From CBDIDH01 sp965277595 (GTDB taxonomy: Bacteria > Planctomycetota > Planctomycetia > Isosphaerales > Isosphaeraceae): a stretch of 64,000 bases of DNA. A model generated the notes under the pieces. It was not told the origin of the DNA and did not search any database. It saw nothing but the letters and a program-made list of their open reading frames with translations. The stretch covers positions 1,550,001-1,614,000 of the forward strand of contig CBDIDH010000001.1 in NCBI GenBank assembly GCA_965277595.1. The letters are read 5' to 3'. The position numbers and the translations under genes were made by a program. Every line of letters starts with the position of its first letter. The stretch's first letter is position 1. Below are positions 43,001 through 51,540 of this stretch, one piece after another.

Positions 43001-45514
43001 GGACAGAGCACGACCCTGCAACTCAGGGTCCACCGAGAGCCGGTCTCTGTCAGGGGGTACACCCCAGATGCTGGTGGCATGCCCGTTTCGGGTCCACACG
43101 GAATTGACACGACGATCGACGCCAACGGCCAGACCTACGTCTGGTTCACGCAACTCAAGGTCGGACACATCGTCTTGCTGGAGCCGGGCGCGGGGCCGAA
43201 CGGAACGGATCTCTGGAAAGACTTCCCCGTGACAACTAGCGGCGGCTATCCGCTCTTCCCCTCGATTGACACCATTGAGACACCCGATGCGCCTCAGGAC
43301 GACAAGATTTACTTCTCCGATCCAGGTCTTCAAGCAGGTCTTCAAGGAGGTACGACGGGGAACGCGATTTATTCGCTCGACCCCAATACCGGTCTCGTGA
43401 AGACGTGGACGATTCCTGTTCCTCCCGGCGCGCCAACGCCCCAGATCAACGAGGTTTTCGTTGATCGCGAGGGGAACGTTTTCTATATCGATCGTCAGAA
43501 CGGCGTTGGTCGGCTCGATCCTCTGACTCCGGCGACACAGACAAAGACGGTTACACCCAGAACGACGACGGGCCCTTCTAACCTTGTTTACGGGGTCCTC
43601 ACGAAAGCCTTGACCCCTTACGCCAACTATGATTTCGGAAAGGTCCCGTCGCAACCTCTGAAAGCCGTACCCGATGCAAATTTGATCACGACCCCGCAAC
43701 TCTCGGCCAAGGGCACCACAACCTTGAATTCGAGTCAAACACCCGGTGTCAATGAATACTCGGACACCGGGATCAACAATTTTCAGAAGCGTGGCGCGGG
43801 ACCGTTCCGAGGGGCCTTGAGCGCGGGAAATAACCTGTATGGTTCCTTGACGCAGAACGACCAGATCAGCGTCACCACCTTTGCCGAGACCGACCGCAGG
43901 CCGATGGCGGCCGTGGTCACTCCCAACGGCAGCCGATACGCCTTCCAGACGGTTCGAGATGGGTCGGTCACACCGACGAAGGTCCGGCTCATCGCGACCG
44001 TCAGCGCACCCGGTCAGCTTGTCAGCCGACAGGGTGACTTGCAAACGGGGACGGGTGCCTATGGACTCGTTGGCGACCCGACCGCCGTCGTCGACGCGCA
44101 AGGAGTCGTTCACGCCTTTGTCCGCAACCAGGGGGGCGGCCTCACGGAATACACACCAACCGCGACCGGAGGATGGACCGTTACCCTGCTTCCCTCGCCT
44201 GGCGCGGGCTCGGGCCAGCTCGCGGCCAACCCGACGGCCTTCCTTGACCCCATGCGAGGTCCGGGCGTCGCCGTCACGACCAGTTCGGGACACCTGGTCG
44301 TCTATTATCCGAACCTCGCGCAGAAGGTTTTCGACCTCACGCCAGGAGCCTCGGATGCGACGCCGGGATCGTCGATGGTGATGTACTCGTCACCTGGCGT
44401 CGTCGTCTCGCAAGGCCGGGTTTTCGTGTATGGAACCGATCAGGCGGGTCGACTCCTCGAATTCTCGTATCTGGACGCGGCGGGAACCGTCAGCACGGAC
44501 CATTCCATTTACAGGGCGATTCCCCTGGTCGGGTCGGGTCTCTCGGCCACGGTGCCGACGCAAGCCTTCCAGGACGTGACCGCCGTGGTTGTGAACGGCG
44601 TTCGCAACGTCTTCGTGACCGACGGCAACAGCCAGCTCTTGCATGTCACGATCTCGGGAAGCTCGATCGTTACCGAGAACATCACCGCGGAGGCTGCCGG
44701 CAACGCGATCGGATATATTCCCTATGAACAACCGTACGCGGGACGCGTCTATAGCGGGGTCTCGGCGATTGTTGATCCGTCGACCGGGCGTCTGACCGTG
44801 TATGGCACGAATGGCCGCGACCTGATCCAGTTCGTCCAGCTCGCCAGCGGCAAATGGCAGGTGACCGACCTGACGAACAGCGTTTCGGGAACCTCAACGA
44901 CCCTGCAATCGGCCAATCGCGTCTTCGGGGCGCCCGCCGCGTATGTTGATCCGAACGGAACGCGGCATATCTTCTCGGTCAATGAGTTCGGCGAGGTTAT
45001 TAACTATTACCAGCTCGCGCCGGGAGCGCCCTTGAGCACGGTGGACATCACGCTCATCACCGGGAACTCGACGGCAAGCTCACCCCAGGTCGTCAACCCG
45101 TCGAACCCGATGCCGACCGTCTCGGCCCCCGCGAACAACGCGCTGCAATCGACGAACGGCGTCTATTACTCGGGGTACGGAACGCTCGCGAATCTGAACG
45201 ACTCGGCGACCTTCCAGTACTCGGCCACGTCGAGTGCGCCCGTCACGATCACGCTGGCCTCATTGGCGGGAATGCAGGTGCCGATTCTGAAGGTTTATGA
45301 CGCGCTGGGGAATCTGGTCGGCACGAACACGCACGGCCTGAACGTGAGCAAGACCCTGACCACAACTCTGGCGGCGGGCCAGACGTACACGCTCAAGGTC
45401 TCTCCGCGTCCGAAAGCGCTGAGCAACTTCCAGATCCTTCTCGGTCCGGCCTCGGTCGGGGCCACTCCTCAGCCGTCGAAGGTGCGATCGGCGGCGATTT
45501 TGAAACCTCGGTGA
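40046..45514 (+). CDS. Large adhesin-like secreted protein with beta-propeller
   Basis: AGGAG before ATG 40046 fixes the start. The 1822-residue product begins with an Arg-rich segment and VEPMESRCLLA, an N-terminal motif recurrent in giant planctomycete secreted proteins. Beta-sandwich repeats follow (about 20-780), including a CSPG/cadherin-like unit (FTQADVDSGKLTYQQ). Then comes a streptogramin-lyase/NHL-like propeller (about 800-1180: GPHGIFFDFESN, GPHAVVVDAHGHVWISD). A second propeller-like region reaches about 1640, and a PPC-like beta domain (ASLAGMQVPILKVYDALGNLVG) ends it. No catalytic residues are evident. It is most likely a surface adhesin or matrix protein. Confidence 0.8.
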   Translation: MFGRSPRSPRRRQLFSRASICSVAAIVEPMESRCLLATMVTAVAGSGSYEPGALTHDFVITGLTPSEGSVVGNVLQVPNGVTTTSVTLSGKVYGPDGAPPSAFHGDENVLVSGTNSQGASYSATFQPLNNNKAIEGTDPTTGQPRAELDFNLVISNLTSGQNTFTYQAEFGSVVVDVSGLSGNVFLDDLPSFSPTQVPADYNNPALTYQPPTENVFTFLDYSDADEPNARNVQVSGGTAAPGGGTSVTTSQGGTFTLLNSTGDFQYTPKPGFSGTTDSVALLVSDGVTTPQTVTLTFNVQNDIPMFVTNDDYTQSINPGDVAQPITSGSPNHSTPVTLMLKDNDDPTTSLVYTLTAAPTAGKLLLSGVALDVSNLAGNPPKFTQADVDSGKLTYQQTNPNIRQDSFAVTATDSFPGHPMIGPQTIKIAVSTGPSPPTITMYDQSATPPPYSNDAYPTFTLTGAPANSTVNVYATNTSTMVTTQLPITVSAANGDLLAKVTKQIPDGTYTFQATSVDSKGVESYPRGTAFGPVTIVSEPLQLSNVSVSPSVPAGTDNFIVTNATPPPSVAVSATVAYVPGVPFTVTVTEGGTELGMMTYQNLPAKGAVSVVLKDHGGLTEGTNALVITAVSDAKTASSTAFNVVQDTKPPQFVQDTTPAQTPLVTLAHLVKGTGVANSATATPATLDTTPTVSFNVQDQEFASVPNTVTVTGVLSQPNQDITTTNPGTQVFKTSYTVLPNLDPTTKVMNTNFPFSVALAGTLSQGIYQLRITATDSASNSVQAPDFTFQVVGAVAGPTAGAPGTPAYTTVYSLASLEQTPNPDGLNPSVYPWTTSFDRTTQTAWVDLRGTDMKTGGSVDSGNSVAQIDPATRTFKLYNLEKAFQATGKTLLNNSGPHGIFFDFESNITPRVWFTSLSSGLISYLDLTDPKNATLHSYDVTQALNSIPALHDTTMAGPHAVVVDAHGHVWISDHDDHAILELIPDPSGQSTTLQLRVHREPVSVRGYTPDAGGMPVSGPHGIDTTIDANGQTYVWFTQLKVGHIVLLEPGAGPNGTDLWKDFPVTTSGGYPLFPSIDTIETPDAPQDDKIYFSDPGLQAGLQGGTTGNAIYSLDPNTGLVKTWTIPVPPGAPTPQINEVFVDREGNVFYIDRQNGVGRLDPLTPATQTKTVTPRTTTGPSNLVYGVLTKALTPYANYDFGKVPSQPLKAVPDANLITTPQLSAKGTTTLNSSQTPGVNEYSDTGINNFQKRGAGPFRGALSAGNNLYGSLTQNDQISVTTFAETDRRPMAAVVTPNGSRYAFQTVRDGSVTPTKVRLIATVSAPGQLVSRQGDLQTGTGAYGLVGDPTAVVDAQGVVHAFVRNQGGGLTEYTPTATGGWTVTLLPSPGAGSGQLAANPTAFLDPMRGPGVAVTTSSGHLVVYYPNLAQKVFDLTPGASDATPGSSMVMYSSPGVVVSQGRVFVYGTDQAGRLLEFSYLDAAGTVSTDHSIYRAIPLVGSGLSATVPTQAFQDVTAVVVNGVRNVFVTDGNSQLLHVTISGSSIVTENITAEAAGNAIGYIPYEQPYAGRVYSGVSAIVDPSTGRLTVYGTNGRDLIQFVQLASGKWQVTDLTNSVSGTSTTLQSANRVFGAPAAYVDPNGTRHIFSVNEFGEVINYYQLAPGAPLSTVDITLITGNSTASSPQVVNPSNPMPTVSAPANNALQSTNGVYYSGYGTLANLNDSATFQYSATSSAPVTITLASLAGMQVPILKVYDALGNLVGTNTHGLNVSKTLTTTLAAGQTYTLKVSPRPKALSNFQILLGPASVGATPQPSKVRSAAILKPR

Positions 45515-45650
45515 CGTGCCGAGATCATAGTGGCGTTGAGATGAACGCGGCCGGTCGGTAAAGTATCGCGGCATTGGCCCCGATCGATCCGAAAACGACC
45601 GGCCGCGGCAGGTTGGAATCGCAACACGTTAAACATCAGGGACGTCCTCC

Positions 45651-46964
45651 ATGTGGAATCCGGTCGCTCTTCGTCCGACGACGCAATCCCGGCGCCGAGG
45701 GAGACTCAACGCGCCCGCCGTCGAGGTTCTCGAACTACGAACCTTGCTCGCCAATGGGATCACGCCGACGGCTGGCCCCGCGCTCTCGGGAACGGCGGGA
45801 ATCGCGCTGGTGAACGTCACCGTGGCGAGCTTTACCGTTGTCGGTCCCGCGGGGTCGCCGGGGAGTCAGTGGCGGGCGAATATCAACTGGGGCGACGGGA
45901 TCGAAGACAAGATGGTCGTCCCGGTTCAGGATTCAACGACCGCCTTTCACTTCGCCGGCACGCATAATTACAACGCCGCGGGAACGTACACGATCACCGT
46001 CATGATCGCCGTGCCCGGTTCGGGGATGCCCAACAGCAACACCGTGTCCACGACCGCGAAGATCGCCGCGGGGGCGCCTAGCCCGATTCCTCCCGGCGAC
46101 TACGACGGCGACCACAAGACCGACCTCGCCGTCTTCCGGCCGTCGACCGATACCTGGTACGTCGCGCTCTCTGGCGGCGGCGGCAAGACCGTGCAGTTTG
46201 GCGACCCCGCCCACGCCGACGTCTCGGTTCCCGGCGATTACGAAGGGAATAACCAGACCGATTTCGCCGTCTTCCGGCCGTCGACGGACCAGTGGTTCAT
46301 CCGCCTCACCAACGGTCAGACCTATTCGACCCAGTTCGGCGACCCATCCCAACATGATATTCCGGTTCCGGCCGATTATGAAGGGATCGGCAAGACGGAT
46401 CTCGCCGTCTTCCGGCCGTCGACGGGCCAGTGGATCATTCGCCTCAGCTCGGGTCAGACGTTTGTGACGCAGTTTGGCGATCCTTCGAAGGGGGATATCC
46501 CGGTCCCCGCCGATTACGAGGGAATTGGCAAGGTCGACCTCGCGGTCTTCCGCCCGTCGACCGATCAGTGGATCATTGCCGCGAGCGGCGGCGGCGGCGC
46601 GGCGGTTTATCAATTCGGCGACCCGAGTCAGCACGACGAGCCCGTCCCCGGCGATTACAACGGCGACGGCCGGGCCGATCTCGCCGTCTTCCGCCCCTCA
46701 ACGGCCCACTGGATCATCAGCGCCAGCGGCGGCGGCAAGAACACGCAATTCGGCGATCCCGCGAGCGGGGACCGACCGGCCGGTCTTCCCGTCGGTGCTT
46801 TTGGGAGCTACGCGACCTTCGCGATTCGCGGCGTTGAGGCTGTTTCTCCCTTGTTGAGCCTTGCCCTCGCGCCGGGGACGACACTGGATGACTCGGCCTT
46901 TGGCAATGGCTCCGGTCTTCTGACGCGTCGACTGGCTGACCGAATCGCGAATTCGATCGTCTGA
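45651..46964 (+). CDS. Secreted protein with five FG-GAP/VCBS-like repeats
   Basis: The 437-residue protein starts with an Arg-rich segment and VEVLELRTLLA, the same N-terminal motif type as the preceding gene. A PKD-like domain (ANINWGDGIEDKMVVPV ... HNYNAAGTYTITV) occupies about 45-145. Residues 149-380 are five tandem repeats of 46-47 residues, each DYxGxxxTDLAVFRPST, a Trp and QFGDP. The DYDGDxKTD-type loops suggest calcium binding. This repeat is common in planctomycete and verrucomicrobial surface proteins. It follows the adhesin gene by 136 bp. Confidence 0.82.
   Translation: MWNPVALRPTTQSRRRGRLNAPAVEVLELRTLLANGITPTAGPALSGTAGIALVNVTVASFTVVGPAGSPGSQWRANINWGDGIEDKMVVPVQDSTTAFHFAGTHNYNAAGTYTITVMIAVPGSGMPNSNTVSTTAKIAAGAPSPIPPGDYDGDHKTDLAVFRPSTDTWYVALSGGGGKTVQFGDPAHADVSVPGDYEGNNQTDFAVFRPSTDQWFIRLTNGQTYSTQFGDPSQHDIPVPADYEGIGKTDLAVFRPSTGQWIIRLSSGQTFVTQFGDPSKGDIPVPADYEGIGKVDLAVFRPSTDQWIIAASGGGGAAVYQFGDPSQHDEPVPGDYNGDGRADLAVFRPSTAHWIISASGGGKNTQFGDPASGDRPAGLPVGAFGSYATFAIRGVEAVSPLLSLALAPGTTLDDSAFGNGSGLLTRRLADRIANSIV
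46095..46790 (+). repeat. Five tandem 138-141-bp coding repeats
   Basis: The five protein repeats are also alike at DNA level: phrases such as CTCGCCGTCTTCCGGCCGTC recur at nearly even spacing of 138 bp (three units) or 141 bp (two units). Units 3 and 4 are the closest pair. Such arrays expand or contract by recombination. Confidence 0.8.
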
Positions 46965-47131
46965 TCCGTTCGATTTCCGCGGAAACCCATCAAGGACACA
47001 AGGTCAGCGACTCGAAACGATCTCAGGATTGTCCCCTTCTTGCGCCGCGCGGCTTTTCGGGCTTAGCGCTCGAAAGGGAGATTGAGTCGGCAACAATCTC
47101 GCGATGGCCCCGGATACCTGTCTTCGAACAT

Positions 47132-47212
47132 GCCAAAGGGCAAAGGACAGATATTGACATTTGTCCTCTGCCCTTTGCCCTTTGCCCTTTGCCCTTTGCC
47201 CTTTGCCCTTTT
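47132..47212. repeat. CCCTTTG-heptamer repeat, copy B1
   Basis: A hairpin arm GCCAAAGGGCAAAGGACAG pairs with TGTCCTCTGCCCTTTGCCC, and the right arm continues as six tandem CCCTTTG units (47171-47212). It lies in the 376-bp gap between two convergent genes. The related element B2 is at 51578. Confidence 0.85.
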
Positions 47213-47217
47213 GGACT

Positions 47218-47320
47218 TAGGAGTTGGGCAAGAATAACTTGACAGATTTCGGAAGTCGCTGCTCTTGTTCAAAGCGATTCAGCGAAGTTTGTCCGACAGG
47301 TTATTCTTGCCCGGCTCCTT
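47218..47320. repeat. MITE-like inverted-repeat element
   Basis: The 13-bp sequence GGGCAAGAATAAC at 47226-47238 is perfectly inverted at 47300-47312. Similarity extends outward to AGGAG and inward through a TTGACAG/CTGTCGG pair. The 103-bp element has no coding frame. It directly follows the CCCTTTG array. Its ends look like terminal repeats of a transposon derivative; the parent element is not in this window. Confidence 0.6.
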
Positions 47321-47340
47321 AAGGTTGTTGTGCGAGACCC

Positions 47341-48882
47341 TCATTGACCAGCCGAGGGGGGAGGAGCGAGCGGCCGACCGGGAAGCGCGGCAATCGCCGG
47401 ATGAGCCGAGAAGAGGGGATCGGTCAGAGGCAGATCGGTTCCGGCCGTGAAGCGTTCGGGAGCGATCAAGGGGCGAATCGTCTTCTCGACTGCGCCGGTC
47501 GTGAAATGACGTTGCATCACGCGATCATCAAGGGCATTGGCGATCGCGGTGAGAATCATCCCCTGGTCGAGAACGAGAACCGACGCGGCGACGTCGCCGG
47601 TGCTCACGTTCACGGCGTCGTAAAAGCCGTAAGTTCCGTAAGCGGGGAACTTTCCGGCGAGCGCGGCCAGGTTGGCGAGCGATTCGGCCGGCGCGAAGGC
47701 GAGGGAAAGGAACGAGGCGTGCGGCGTCACGACGTACCCCGGAGCGCGGCCGCTGGCCTGGTCGCCGGGGTCGCGGGCGGGATAGCCCTGATGCCGCGAG
47801 CCGAGCGCGGGGACGCCGTATTCCGCGTAACCGCCCCCTGGTCGGCTGGAGGGCGAGAAACCCCAGACGCCATGCGTTGAGTCGGTCCGACCGAAATCGA
47901 CCTGGGCACGGACGTAGAGCGGGTGGTTCACGCCCCAGCTTTCGGGAGCCCACTCGGCCTCGGGAACGAAGAGGGCGACCATGAGCGCCTCGAACATGCT
48001 GCCGCCCCAGCTTGGGACGAGTCGAAGGCCCCGATAGGTGTAATGGCCCTCGAAGACGGAGACGCCCTGGACGTCTTCCGACTGACCGGCGGGAATCTGT
48101 TGCTGCCAGGATTGATTGGCGGGCAAGGTGCGCTGGAGTCGGAAATAATGCTCGGCGGGAACCTGACCCCGGCTGATCGCCACGTAGCTGATGATTCTTG
48201 CTTCAGTATTCAAAAGTCCATAGTGCGAGGTCGTCCGGGCGTTCGAGTCGGGCCAGATGCCGACGTGGAAGAGGCCAGGGTGCTCGGTCGGGTGCTCCTC
48301 GTCAAAGGCGTCGTAAAAACGTCCGAAATTCATGGAACGGAGCAGCGCATCCGACTGGTCGGAAAGCGCGGGCTTGGCGTTGCCGACCATCATGAGCGCC
48401 GCGGCCAGCCAGCCGTTATCGACGCTGGAGAGAAAGGGGCGGACGGGGGATTGATTGACCGGCCAGGTCTTCAAGGGCTCGGCCGAAACGGGGTCGTACC
48501 AGTTGAAGTAAAACCCATCGGAGCGCGGCATCGTCGCGAGCGTTTTCAGGGTCAGGCGAAGGCGCGTGTCCGCCTCGTCGGCCGGAATCAGCTTGAGCGA
48601 TTCGGCGGCGAGAATGTTCCAGAGATACGCGCCGATGTCGGTGGGTGACGTGTAACCGGCCGAGACCCAGGAGCCATCGGAACGTCGATGAAGGGCGTCG
48701 GTCGGTAAACCGCTGCCAGGCTGAACCATGGCCGCGAGAGATCGCCAGGTGTCGGCCGCGTAGGTCTTCAACTGCGTTTGATCGTCGGCCGAAAAGGTTT
48801 CGGTCGCCTGAACATGGCCGTTACCGGCTGCGAGCAAGCCCGCGAATACCAGCACAGCCAAGGGGATGCGGCGATGGAACAT
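47341..48882 (-). CDS. Glucoamylase-like (DUF3131/GH144-type) secreted protein
   Basis: From ATG 48882 (GGAGGG upstream) the 513-residue product has a signal peptide (IPLAVLVFAGLLAAGNGHVQA). It then has an alpha/alpha-barrel with motifs of the glucoamylase-like family: YTSPTDIGAYLWNILAAESL, DGFYFNWYD, SSVDNGWLAAALMMVG, VPSWGGSMFEALM, GVWGFSPSSRPGGGYAEYGV and YGFYDAVN. Related enzymes include exported endo-beta-1,2-glucanases and cyclic-glucan synthase domains. Asp and Glu residues in those motifs are the likely catalytic ones. The exact substrate is unknown. It is monocistronic. Confidence 0.8.
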   Translation of the reverse strand: MFHRRIPLAVLVFAGLLAAGNGHVQATETFSADDQTQLKTYAADTWRSLAAMVQPGSGLPTDALHRRSDGSWVSAGYTSPTDIGAYLWNILAAESLKLIPADEADTRLRLTLKTLATMPRSDGFYFNWYDPVSAEPLKTWPVNQSPVRPFLSSVDNGWLAAALMMVGNAKPALSDQSDALLRSMNFGRFYDAFDEEHPTEHPGLFHVGIWPDSNARTTSHYGLLNTEARIISYVAISRGQVPAEHYFRLQRTLPANQSWQQQIPAGQSEDVQGVSVFEGHYTYRGLRLVPSWGGSMFEALMVALFVPEAEWAPESWGVNHPLYVRAQVDFGRTDSTHGVWGFSPSSRPGGGYAEYGVPALGSRHQGYPARDPGDQASGRAPGYVVTPHASFLSLAFAPAESLANLAALAGKFPAYGTYGFYDAVNVSTGDVAASVLVLDQGMILTAIANALDDRVMQRHFTTGAVEKTIRPLIAPERFTAGTDLPLTDPLFSAHPAIAALPGRPLAPPPSAGQ

Positions 48883-49492
48883 CGGTAGACCCTCCAGAAC
48901 CGGGGCCTGGGTCGACCGGGCGAAACGGGCGGGCAAAACGGGCAGAGGGTCGACGACCGGGCGGCCGATGAAAAACATCGGTCGGCGCACCCTGAACGAG
49001 TTTTGCGGACCCGACCGGCGGCCTCGACCCCGCCAGCCTCACCTGGACGACCCGTTGCAGGTCGGTCCAATTTCTTCTGCAAATCTACACTATGATACGT
49101 CACGAAGCCGGACAAAGTTTGTGTAGGTCTGTACCGTGGTGTCTCACCACGGCCATCCTTGATATCGACCTCGCGCGACCTCTTCTCTTAAATGAAGATC
49201 GTGCGAACCGGCGATTCGGTCCCGCGATTGCGCCGGATGTGTGTCAGTCATCGACACAACGTATCGACCACAAACCTGTTACGACGACGATCCCGGGATG
49301 ATAAAACGCACGTCAATCCACGCTTGCCATTCCGGTTGTCCATTCTCACCGGGACGTCAAGTGGTTCAAATCTCATCGTACGGGAACCCGCGACGCGCAC
49401 AACGGGGAAGCGGACAAAATTTCGGCAATCCGTTGCAAAACTTCACAAAACCGAATTTTCGGGTTGGTGAGGCTGGATAAGAGAACGCGAAT
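48883..49492. other. Long intergenic region
   Basis: About 610 bp separate two leftward genes. A near-perfect hairpin is present at 49134-49152; otherwise only short open frames without protein character are seen. It presumably contains the promoter of the glucoamylase-like gene, which could not be pinned down. Confidence 0.4.
49134..49152. terminator. Short perfect hairpin CCGTGGTG/CACCACGG
   Basis: An 8-bp perfect stem with a TCT loop lies within the long gap between two leftward genes, about 340 bp beyond the stop of the alpha/beta hydrolase gene. No T-tract follows. It may be a processing or termination structure, or an operator for a dimeric regulator. Confidence 0.35.
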
Positions 49493-50548
49493 TTACCGCC
49501 TTGCTTGAAGTTCGAATTCGAGAAAGGCACACGCCTGGGCGTTGGATTCGGCCGTCGGCGCGTGGCCAGGGCGGTTCGTCATGGCGACTTTTTTTGCAAA
49601 ACCAAGCCGCGCATTCACGGCCTTGACGTGATTTAACGCCCGCCAGCGTTCGGGAGGATCTTCCGCGCCCCCCGAAACCAGAAACGGCCGAGGTGCCATC
49701 AGGGCGAGCAACTCATGAAGGTCGCGGCCGTCGGCGACGAGTCGGGCATAGGCGCCGGTTCGAGGATTCTGGGGCGTGGGCAGACCCGCGCGGCGAATCC
49801 GGCCTGGCTCGAAGCCGAGATACCAGGGGTCCCAGTAATTCACGTTCGGCCGCGACTCATCAAAGACAATCCCCGGGTCGGACCAGACCCCGCAGGCGAA
49901 CCGGTCGTCCAGGCAGGCGGAGAACATGGCCCACTTGCCACCATAGGAATGACCGATCACACCGATTCGCTTTGCATCGACCGTCGTGAGCGCGGCGATC
50001 GTGGTCAAGGCATTGGCCGCGATCGAGGCGAGATAGGAGAGGGGTTGCAGCGACAGTCCATCGCGTGCGGTGTCGATCACCCGGGGATCAACGCCGATCG
50101 AAAGCGTGACGAATCCGCGACGGACGAGTTGTCGAGCGAAATCAACTCCTTCGCGTCCCAGGCCGATCGCCGATTCCGGTTCATAATAGAGAACCAGAAC
50201 GGCGGGAAACGGCCCCTTGCCGCTGGGGCTGAGGAGATATCCAGGCATCGACGTCCAGGGCGCCACTTCGAGGAGAATACGTTCCTGGAGATGACCTTCC
50301 AGTTGATATTGACCCAGGGTTTCCACGCGCGGGCGATCGATCAAGCGGGGCCAGGTGCCCATGACATCGTGCCAGTCGTGGAGAATTTCACGACGGCGAA
50401 TCGACCAGTCCCGAGCGCTCTGGACTTCTTGACCATTGTCAAAGATCAAGGGGGATCGATAGGGACCGAGGTCATCGCGAAAGGCCGGGGGCGGGTTGTA
50501 CGCCACGCCGAGGTCTTCGGGCGTTCTGGCGGTTGCGTTCGGGACCAC
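49493..50548 (-). CDS. Alpha/beta hydrolase (dienelactone hydrolase/acetyl-xylan-esterase-like)
   Basis: The GTG at 50548 is chosen as start because AGGAGG lies eight nt upstream; a longer frame to 50650 would run into a palindromic repeat. The 351-residue protein has the nucleophile elbow GVIGHSYGGKWA (Ser), a candidate acid in SGGAEDPPERW and the catalytic His in RPGHAPTAE near the C-terminus. Its N-terminal extension before the hydrolase fold is usual for ABHD family esterases in planctomycetes. No signal peptide is evident. Substrate is unknown. Confidence 0.78.
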   Translation of the reverse strand: MVPNATARTPEDLGVAYNPPPAFRDDLGPYRSPLIFDNGQEVQSARDWSIRRREILHDWHDVMGTWPRLIDRPRVETLGQYQLEGHLQERILLEVAPWTSMPGYLLSPSGKGPFPAVLVLYYEPESAIGLGREGVDFARQLVRRGFVTLSIGVDPRVIDTARDGLSLQPLSYLASIAANALTTIAALTTVDAKRIGVIGHSYGGKWAMFSACLDDRFACGVWSDPGIVFDESRPNVNYWDPWYLGFEPGRIRRAGLPTPQNPRTGAYARLVADGRDLHELLALMAPRPFLVSGGAEDPPERWRALNHVKAVNARLGFAKKVAMTNRPGHAPTAESNAQACAFLEFELQARR

Positions 50549-50601
50549 GAAGGAAACCTCCTGGCCATCATGTTTCGGGTCGAATCCCGTGTCAGACCGG
50601 C

Positions 50602-50705
50602 GGGAAGATTGCAAAGTCTGTCTTTTCAATGACCGATGACCAATGTCCAATGACCAAGACGCGGCAATTTTCGGTCAACGGTCATCAGGACTTTGCAATC
50701 CTCCC
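50602..50705. repeat. TGACCRA-heptamer palindromic repeat, copy A3
   Basis: The 104-bp element has terminal inverted repeats of 17 bp with one mismatch (GGGAAGATTGCAAAGTC and GACTTTGCAATCCTCCC) around TGACC-type heptamers (AATGACCGATGACCAATG). It sits between two divergent genes. The longest open frame of the leftward hydrolase gene would otherwise extend into it. Confidence 0.88.
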
Positions 50706-50820
50706 GCGGAGCGGCGAGATCCTTGACCGTAATCGCCGCCTGGCCGACACTGGAGGCGTGAGTTCAGGCCGTCGTTTTGAAGGTCAAGAATACTCGCCGC
50801 GGGGGCGGGGAAGGAACGCC

Positions 50821-51513
50821 ATGTCGCCGAGTTGGGTCCTGGGCATTGTGTCGATCGCCCTGCTTGCCGCCAAGGGGGACGACTCGCAAGAAGTGAAGCT
50901 CTCGGAGTGTCCTCCGGCCGTCCGAAAGACGATCCAGGCCGAGGCCAAGGGTGCACTCGTCGAGACCGTCGCCAAGGAACGAGACGACGACGGCGATATC
51001 GTCTACTGGGCCGAACTCCCGATTGGCGGCAATACTTATGCCATTGGCGTTCTGGAAGATGGCACGCTTTCCGAGATGAACCTGGCCGTTGATGACAACG
51101 AGCTACCCCTCGATCGCTGCCCCGCGCCTGTGCGGGCGACCTTCAAGGCGGAAGCCTTTGGAGCGAAGGTCGAGGCCGTCACGAAAGATATCAAATACGG
51201 CGTTCCGATCTTCGAAGCGGCGATCATGCACAAGGATCGCGCCTATGTGATCGTGATCGCGCAGGATGGAACCCTCGTTGAGAAGGTTCTTGTGATCGAT
51301 GACGAGGAAACTGAATTGTCCGCCTGTCCGGCCCCGGTGCAACATGCTCTGCAAGAGCAGGCCAAAGGGGGCGCCGTGCACGAGGTGACGCGGTCGACCG
51401 GGATCGGCCGGCCGACCTTCGAGGCCGAGATTGAGGTCAAGGGGAAGGTCTATCTCGTTGAAGTCGACGAGACGGGTCTCTTGCTCTCAAAATCTCTGGA
51501 AGCGAGCGAATAA
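50821..51513 (+). CDS. Protein with three PepSY-like repeats
   Basis: The start at ATG 50821 has GGGGAAGGAACG upstream. After a short hydrophobic N-terminus (WVLGIVSIALLAAKG) the 230-residue protein consists of three units of about 75 residues. Each begins L..CP..V...+..EA.G..V and ends with strand pairs such as YAIGVLEDGTLSEM and YVIVIAQDGTLVEKV. This pattern is the PepSY/DUF2874-like beta-lactamase-inhibitor-type fold often found in exported proteins. It may bind proteins or metal; no enzymatic residues are seen. It is monocistronic, with repeat elements on both sides. Confidence 0.7.
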   Translation: MSPSWVLGIVSIALLAAKGDDSQEVKLSECPPAVRKTIQAEAKGALVETVAKERDDDGDIVYWAELPIGGNTYAIGVLEDGTLSEMNLAVDDNELPLDRCPAPVRATFKAEAFGAKVEAVTKDIKYGVPIFEAAIMHKDRAYVIVIAQDGTLVEKVLVIDDEETELSACPAPVQHALQEQAKGGAVHEVTRSTGIGRPTFEAEIEVKGKVYLVEVDETGLLLSKSLEASE

Positions 51514-51540
51514 AGCAAAATCCTTCGGGCCGATTCGCGC

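Noticed and set aside
41954..44293. 779-codon minus-strand frame opposite the adhesin gene
   Set aside because: It has no recognisable domain, is Arg/Gly-rich and mirrors the + strand coding pattern.
47132..47212. Possible CRISPR array because of short direct repeats
   Set aside because: The 7-bp units are contiguous with no spacers, and no cas genes are near.
49192..49470. 92-codon frame in the 610-bp gap
   Set aside because: Composition is rich in Arg and Thr without structure or a ribosome-binding site; probably chance.
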